The position numbers and the translations under genes were made by a program. Shown here one piece after another: positions 59,609 through 64,000 of a stretch of DNA of 64,000 nucleotides (position 1 is its first letter; every line of letters begins with the position of its first letter). Origin of the DNA: Streptomyces sp. NBC_01264 (GTDB taxonomy: Bacteria; Actinomycetota; Actinomycetes; Streptomycetales; Streptomycetaceae); assembly GCF_026340675.1 (NCBI RefSeq), contig NZ_JAPEOX010000002.1:806001-870000 (forward strand), in the 5' to 3' direction. A model generated the notes under the pieces. The model made no database searches and was not told the DNA's origin. It saw only the letters and a list, made by a program, of their open reading frames with translations.

Positions 59609-60031
59609 TCAGGCGATGGAGGCGGCGACGATCGCGGCGACCGCGATGTTGCAGGAGGCCGTCACCCACACGGCGGGGTGCGGCTCGGGGTCGACGACGA
59701 TGGCGCCGAGCTTGCCCGGGGTCACCAGGTCCAGCACCAGGAAGGCCACGGCCATCAGGACCAGGCCGAGGATGCCGAACGCCGCCGTGGACAGCAGGCC
59801 CTTGCCGAAGTCCTCGTAGGTGGTCCAGATCGAGGTGAAGACGATGCCGCCGATGCCGAGCAGCGCCGAGGAGAGCATCACGGAGGCGTTTCGGTTGCGC
59901 TCTTCCCAGATCTGCTTCGGCAGCTTGCCGGGGGTCAGCACGTCCACCAGGACGATGCCGAGGATGAGCAGCACCAGGCCGACGCCGCCGAAGGCGGTGG
60001 TGCGGCCAAGTCCGTTGATGATGTCGCTCAT
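59609..60031 (-). CDS. DUF350 family membrane protein
   Basis: 140 residues, four membrane helices in two similar halves, each carrying the DVLTPGKL / DLVTPGKL signature. DUF350 proteins are small inner-membrane proteins of unknown function, and in many bacteria they neighbour ATP-grasp amide ligases or phage-shock-type genes. Here the gene is divergent, by 104 bp, from a GNAT/ATP-grasp ligase. Confidence 0.88.
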   Translation of the reverse strand: MSDIINGLGRTTAFGGVGLVLLILGIVLVDVLTPGKLPKQIWEERNRNASVMLSSALLGIGGIVFTSIWTTYEDFGKGLLSTAAFGILGLVLMAVAFLVLDLVTPGKLGAIVVDPEPHPAVWVTASCNIAVAAIVAASIA

Positions 60032-60135
60032 TGGGAAGCAGTCTCCGGGGTGGGTAGGAAGTACGTCGCGTGCCTGTCGTCGCGGTGGCCGAATCTATCG
60101 CACGGCATCGCACCGGACCATGGGGAGGTCAGGAA

Positions 60136-62163
60136 ATGACGGAGCTCAGGGCCGCGCGGCCCGGTGAGGCCGCGGCGCTGACGGCGCTGGTCATGCGGTC
60201 CAAGGCGCACTGGGGGTACGGGGCGGAGTTCCTCGCCGCGTGCGCGCCGGAGTTGCGGATCGGGGCCGGGGACGAGGTGCGGCGGCGGATCGTGGTCGCC
60301 GAGGGCGCGGCCGGGGCCGCCGGGTACCGCTCCGGCGACGGCACGGCCGCCGTGCTCGGGCTCGCCTCCCTGGACGGGGAGCCGCCCTTCGGCCGGCTGG
60401 GGCTGCTCTTCGTCGAACCGGCCGCCATCGGCGGGGGCGTGGGGCGCCTGCTGTACCGGGACGTCCTGCGGCGCGCCGCCGGACTCGGCTTCCGCCGGCT
60501 GCTGATCGACTCCGATCCGCACGCCGCCGGGTTCTACCGGGCGATGGGCGCGGTGGGCGCCAGGCCACCATCGGGTCCGGAGCAGGGTCCGGACGTGCCC
60601 GGCGGGCTGGTGCGGTTCGAAGTGGCGCCCGTGCCCCTGGCGGACTGGGCGCGGGCCTGGACCGGCGGCGGGGCCGCCGTGCACGTGGGCAATGTGGCCG
60701 AGTACAACGCGCAGTTCGCGGACCCCTCGCTGGACCGGGAGCAGCGGGCCGCCCACCACTACGCCTGCCTGGCCGCCTTCTACAGTCCCCGGCCGACCGC
60801 GCTGGTGCTGCCGCGCCCGGTGCCGCCGGGCTGGATCTCGCTGCTCGGCCGGCAACTGGACTGGCCCGCCGGGGTGGAGGTGTACGACGGGCTCGCGGAC
60901 CGGGGTCCGGGCCTGTCGGACGCCGTACGGGCCCGCCCTGCGCTGACCGCGCGGCTGACCGGCGAAGGGGCCGGTGCCGCGGCCGGCGCCGGTGCCGAGA
61001 CAGGTGCCGGGACCGGCGCACGCCTCGTACCGTGGGGCCTGACCGCCCCCTTCGCGCGGCTGGACCGGCGGCCCTGGCGGCCTGACGAGCTGCGGTACGA
61101 GTCGAAGTCGGCGGCGCACGGGCTGTTCGGCCGGATCCTCGCGGAGGGCGGCCACCCCGCGATCACGCTGCCCGCGCAATGGCGGGTGGACACCCGGAGG
61201 TCGGCGGTCCGGCTGCTGGCGGCCCGGACCCGGGCGGGCGAGAGCACCGTTCTCAAATCGGAGCACGGCGTCTGCGGTTCGGGCACCACGGTGCTGACCC
61301 CCGGGCGGGTCCGCGCGGCGGGCGGGGCCCGGGCGGTGGTCCGGGCCCTGCCGCGCGGGCCGCTGCTGGTGGAGGAGTACGTACGCGGACCGGCGGATCC
61401 GGCCGAGCCGCGCGACCTCACCTACGACGGGTTCGTCGACGCGGCCGGCCGGGTCCACGAGGTCGGCGGGGCCGTGATGGACGTGGCCGACGGCGGCTAC
61501 CGCGGTGCGACGGTGGGTCCGGGCGTGGTCCCCGCCTGGGCGGAGGAACCCCTGCTGGCCTTCGGGCGGGCGGTCGGCCGGGAGCTGTCGGCGGCGGGCT
61601 ACCGGGGCTGGTTCGACGTGGACTTCGTCGCCGACGGCGCGGGACGGCTCGCCCCGACGGAGACGAACCTGCGCCTGACCGGGCCGTCCGTCGCCTTCGT
61701 GGTGGCGGCCCGGCTCGACGAACTGCGGGGCGCCGGGCACTTCGTCAGGATCGCCGACCGGGTGGAGCTGGGTGCCCGGCTGCCGGAGGCGGCCTTCGAT
61801 GAACTGTGCGAGCGGCTGTCCCGCCGGTGCGCCGCGATGGGCGCGGTGTTCCTCCCCGCCATCCCCACCGGCGCCTTCGAACCGGCGCCCTGGATGGGCG
61901 CCCTGGTGGCCGCGACCGACAGGGAACTGCTGGACGCGGCCGAGAGGCTGGTGCGGGCGGAGGCGCTGTCCGTCGGGGCGATGTTCGAGCAGCCGGACGG
62001 GGCCCGGCCGCCCGGAACCCCGGCCGCCGGGGCTCAGCCGGCCGGATCGGTGGCCCGGGCCCCGTCCCGGCCCGGTGCCTGCGCCGGAATGGGCGCCGGT
62101 GCCGGCACCGATGCCGTGTCCGCTTCCGCGTCGAAGACGCTGAGCGGCGGAAGGAACGCGTAG
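60136..62163 (+). CDS. GNAT - preATP-grasp - ATP-grasp fusion ligase
   Basis: 675 residues in three parts. Residues 3-160 are a GNAT acetyltransferase (FVEPAAIGGGVGRLLYRDV is the acetyl-CoA loop, HAAGFYRAMGA follows). Residues about 180-320 match a preATP-grasp domain of the PGM1-type peptide ligases (NVAEYNAQFADPS, FYSPRPTALVLPRPVPPGWISLL). Residues about 320-620 are ATP-grasp, with Lys374 (TVLKSEHG), LVEEYVRG (411-418) and the metal motif Glu509-x-Asn511-x-Arg513 in TETNLRLTG. It should form an amide or peptide bond with ATP. The ~60-residue tail overlaps the convergent gene by 130 bases. Confidence 0.88.
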   Translation: MTELRAARPGEAAALTALVMRSKAHWGYGAEFLAACAPELRIGAGDEVRRRIVVAEGAAGAAGYRSGDGTAAVLGLASLDGEPPFGRLGLLFVEPAAIGGGVGRLLYRDVLRRAAGLGFRRLLIDSDPHAAGFYRAMGAVGARPPSGPEQGPDVPGGLVRFEVAPVPLADWARAWTGGGAAVHVGNVAEYNAQFADPSLDREQRAAHHYACLAAFYSPRPTALVLPRPVPPGWISLLGRQLDWPAGVEVYDGLADRGPGLSDAVRARPALTARLTGEGAGAAAGAGAETGAGTGARLVPWGLTAPFARLDRRPWRPDELRYESKSAAHGLFGRILAEGGHPAITLPAQWRVDTRRSAVRLLAARTRAGESTVLKSEHGVCGSGTTVLTPGRVRAAGGARAVVRALPRGPLLVEEYVRGPADPAEPRDLTYDGFVDAAGRVHEVGGAVMDVADGGYRGATVGPGVVPAWAEEPLLAFGRAVGRELSAAGYRGWFDVDFVADGAGRLAPTETNLRLTGPSVAFVVAARLDELRGAGHFVRIADRVELGARLPEAAFDELCERLSRRCAAMGAVFLPAIPTGAFEPAPWMGALVAATDRELLDAAERLVRAEALSVGAMFEQPDGARPPGTPAAGAQPAGSVARAPSRPGACAGMGAGAGTDAVSASASKTLSGGRNA

Positions 62164-64000
62164 ACGGCGACGATCCCGGCGGCGATCATCAGCGGAATGT
62201 TGAAGGCGTAGACGAGCGCGGCCTGTCGGGGCCAGTCCTGCTTGGCCGCGAGCCGGTAGAAGTTGTCCTGCGGCCACCAGGCGGCCAGCAGGTAGACGAT
62301 CGCCAGATGGGCGGCAGCGGTGATACGGGGGCCGCGGCCCCCGTGGCGGCGCATCCGGGACCGGCCGGCGAACAGGAACCACACACCGGCCGCGAACGCC
62401 CAGCACTCGCACAGGTAGAGAAGGAAGAAAAGCGTCGCGTACGGGTTCGGGACGCCGGTGAGGTCCATGGATCCGGGCCAGAAGATCAAGGTCAGGATCA
62501 TGGTGAAGCCCGCCACCAGAACCAGACCGACCAGCATGAAGAAGACGAGGCCGGCCCACCCGGCGACATTGGGCCCCGAGTCCCCTGCCACGTACCTGCC
62601 GCCGTACTTGCCCCGACCGTACTTGCCCCCGCCGCGCTCGTCCCCGGCCCGCCCCGGCGGCATCGGGAGCGCGGTCCGCTGCTCACGGCCGGTCCGGTCC
62701 CGGGGGATCCTGGGCAGCCGGCACACCACGCTCGGCATCATGGCCCCGGGGAGCCTGCCCGCCAGGTGGCGGCGCAGCTCCCCGCCGTCGGGGAGGTCGG
62801 AGCCCGGGGGCCAGGTGTCGTCCTCCGCGGGCGGGGCCAGGAAGGCGACGAGCAGCGGCCGTGCGTTCACGCCCTTGCCGGAGCCCCTGGCCTCGGCCAG
62901 GAGCGCTGCGCCGACCCCCTCGTGGCTGCGGATCGCGGACTCGACGGGATGCGGGTCGAGCGCCTTGCCGTCCGCGGTGAGCCGGTCGCGGATCCGGCCG
63001 CGGAACTCCAGCAGTCCGCCCGGGCGCAGCACGCCGAGGTCCCCCGTCGGGACCGGTTCCCCGCCACCGGGCGCGGTCAGGTGGATCTCCCCGTCGCGCA
63101 GGTCCAGCCGGCAGCCGGGGAAGGCGGTTCCGATCAGCGAGATCTCCTCGGCCCCGTCCAAGGGGGCCGCGAGTTGCGGGAGTTCGAACCGGGCTCCGGT
63201 ACCCGCCGCTTCGGTGGGCCCGTAGACGTTGAGCAGCCGGGCGCCGGGCCGCAGCCGGGCGAGCAGGGCCGCCTGTTCGTCGAGGTAGAGGCGGTCCCCG
63301 GCGACCGTGACCATGCGCAGGGACCGCAGCCCCTCGTCGGGGCGGTGCAGGGACCGTGCCAGGGAAGCCTCCCGGTCGCGTACGAGGAGTTGGGTGGCGG
63401 TGCCCGGGTCGGTGTGCAGGACGGTGACCCGCTCGGCGTCGACGGCGCGGCGCAGCGACTCGGGCGTCCAGCGCGGGCCTTCGGGCAGGACGAGCGCGCC
63501 GCCCTCGCACAGGGCCCGCGTCCATCCGGCGGCGAAGCCCGTGAGGTCCGGGGCGGCGGTGATCAGGTGCCGGTCCTCGGGAACCGGCCCGGCCACCGCC
63601 GCCCACCCTTCGTGGGCGGCGAGGAGCCGGTCGTGGGAGAGGGGGACGGCCCGCCGGTCCGCACCCCCGGTGAACAGCACGGCGGCGGCGTCGCCGCGCG
63701 GAGCCCGGTCCGGCGGGTCGGTGGGCAGCCCGCCCGTGTCGAGCGCGTACTGCCCGTCGGTGCGGATCACCCGCAGGTCGCCGCCGTCGTCGAGGCGGGC
63801 CCGGTCCGCGGCGTCGGCGAGCAGGGCGAAGGGGCGGGCCGCGGCGAGCTGGCGCTGCCCGGTGCGCGGGTTGTCGACGTCGATGACGGCGTAGGCGGCG
63901 CCGGCCTTGAGGATGCCGAGGAGGAGGACGAGCAGCTCGGCGCGCGGGGCGCAGACCACGGCGACGACGGCCCCGTCGGGCAGTCCGCGGTCGAGCAGGT
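62034..64000 (-). CDS. degenerate adenylation domain fused to a four-helix membrane domain (5' end beyond window)
   Basis: About 655 codons are visible; the frame is open through the right edge (LLDRGLPDGAVVAVV before AELLVLLLGILKAGAAYAVID). The visible N-part is an NRPS-type adenylation fold with NVYGPTE (A5) and PTGDLGVLRPGGLLEFRGRIRD (A7-A8). The A3 loop reads LFTGGADRRAVPLSH without its Lys, and the A10 Lys is Arg (DRTGREQR, codon 62685-62687). No carrier domain follows. A Gly/Lys/Tyr linker leads to four membrane helices (about 62564-62150). Function unknown; substrate activation is doubtful. Confidence 0.82.
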   Translation of the reverse strand, partial: LLDRGLPDGAVVAVVCAPRAELLVLLLGILKAGAAYAVIDVDNPRTGQRQLAAARPFALLADAADRARLDDGGDLRVIRTDGQYALDTGGLPTDPPDRAPRGDAAAVLFTGGADRRAVPLSHDRLLAAHEGWAAVAGPVPEDRHLITAAPDLTGFAAGWTRALCEGGALVLPEGPRWTPESLRRAVDAERVTVLHTDPGTATQLLVRDREASLARSLHRPDEGLRSLRMVTVAGDRLYLDEQAALLARLRPGARLLNVYGPTEAAGTGARFELPQLAAPLDGAEEISLIGTAFPGCRLDLRDGEIHLTAPGGGEPVPTGDLGVLRPGGLLEFRGRIRDRLTADGKALDPHPVESAIRSHEGVGAALLAEARGSGKGVNARPLLVAFLAPPAEDDTWPPGSDLPDGGELRRHLAGRLPGAMMPSVVCRLPRIPRDRTGREQRTALPMPPGRAGDERGGGKYGRGKYGGRYVAGDSGPNVAGWAGLVFFMLVGLVLVAGFTMILTLIFWPGSMDLTGVPNPYATLFFLLYLCECWAFAAGVWFLFAGRSRMRRHGGRGPRITAAAHLAIVYLLAAWWPQDNFYRLAAKQDWPRQAALVYAFNIPLMIAAGIVAVYAFLPPLSVFDAEADTASVPAPAPIPAQAPGRDGARATDPAG

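Noticed and set aside
62034..64000. Epsilon-poly-lysine synthetase (Pls)-like enzyme
   Set aside because: Pls has an intact adenylation domain, a carrier domain and six helices; here the core lysines and carrier are missing and only four helices follow.
1..64000. tRNA or rRNA genes
   Set aside because: No rRNA-like stretch and no recognisable T-arm/acceptor pattern seen by eye; a tRNAscan run would settle it.

Overview
The window is a very GC-rich actinobacterial chromosome segment and almost certainly comes from a Streptomyces. The evidence is the base composition, frequent GTG/TTG starts, TGATG/ATGA/GTGA stop-start overlaps, secreted multi-domain glycoside hydrolases, a SigB/SigF-type sigma factor, and small proteins typical of streptomycetes. 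I see no rRNA, tRNA, CRISPR array, transposase or phage gene. The content suits an accessory or near-arm region: secreted hydrolases, efflux pumps with their regulators, two histidine kinase/response regulator pairs, and siderophore-type synthetases.

Layout, left to right. 0-10 kb: acetyltransferases, a 2-oxoglutarate-type oxygenase, a DinB/GNAT fusion, a VOC protein, a PHP protein, a repeat-plus-membrane protein, and a DinB / carboxylesterase / beta-lactamase-like operon. 10-17 kb: two drug-efflux MFS pumps with TetR regulators and striking palindromic operators, then a LysR regulator and a YunG-like protein. 17-24 kb: a secreted GH8 enzyme behind a 35-bp palindrome, a phosphotransferase, and a large secreted GH31 enzyme. 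24-31 kb: a ClC channel, an anchored esterase, and a histidine kinase / response regulator pair divergent from an MMPL transporter. 31-39 kb: a glycine-betaine-type ABC system (fused permease-binding protein plus ATPase), a sigma factor, and a MalY-like lyase next to a frameshifted MalX-like PTS permease. 39-46 kb: a subtilase, a CBM3-GH16 enzyme, a GH20 hexosaminidase, two GntR/HutC regulators, and a small two-gene unit of unknown role. 46-50 kb: two divergent NIS (IucA/IucC) siderophore synthetases, one with a collagen-like tract. 50-59 kb: a methyltransferase, a bicovalent-type FAD oxidase, a trypsin-like protease, an AEC transporter, a second kinase/regulator pair, an alpha/beta hydrolase and an acyltransferase. 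59-64 kb: a DUF350 membrane protein, a GNAT/ATP-grasp fusion ligase, and an adenylation-like protein fused to four membrane helices that runs off the right edge.

Working together: GH8, GH31, GH16, GH20, the subtilase and the MalX/MalY remnant point to polymer scavenging. The betaine transporter beside a SigB-type factor suggests osmotic or general stress adaptation. The TetR-MFS pairs and the kinase/MMPL module look like export defence. The least familiar parts are the right-hand DUF350 / GNAT-ATP-grasp / adenylation-membrane locus, the divergent NIS pair with no visible partner enzymes, the 44.7-45.2 kb small-gene pair, and several stop-codon-associated tandem repeats. Most convergent gene pairs are separated by strong perfect hairpins or overlap at their 3' ends.
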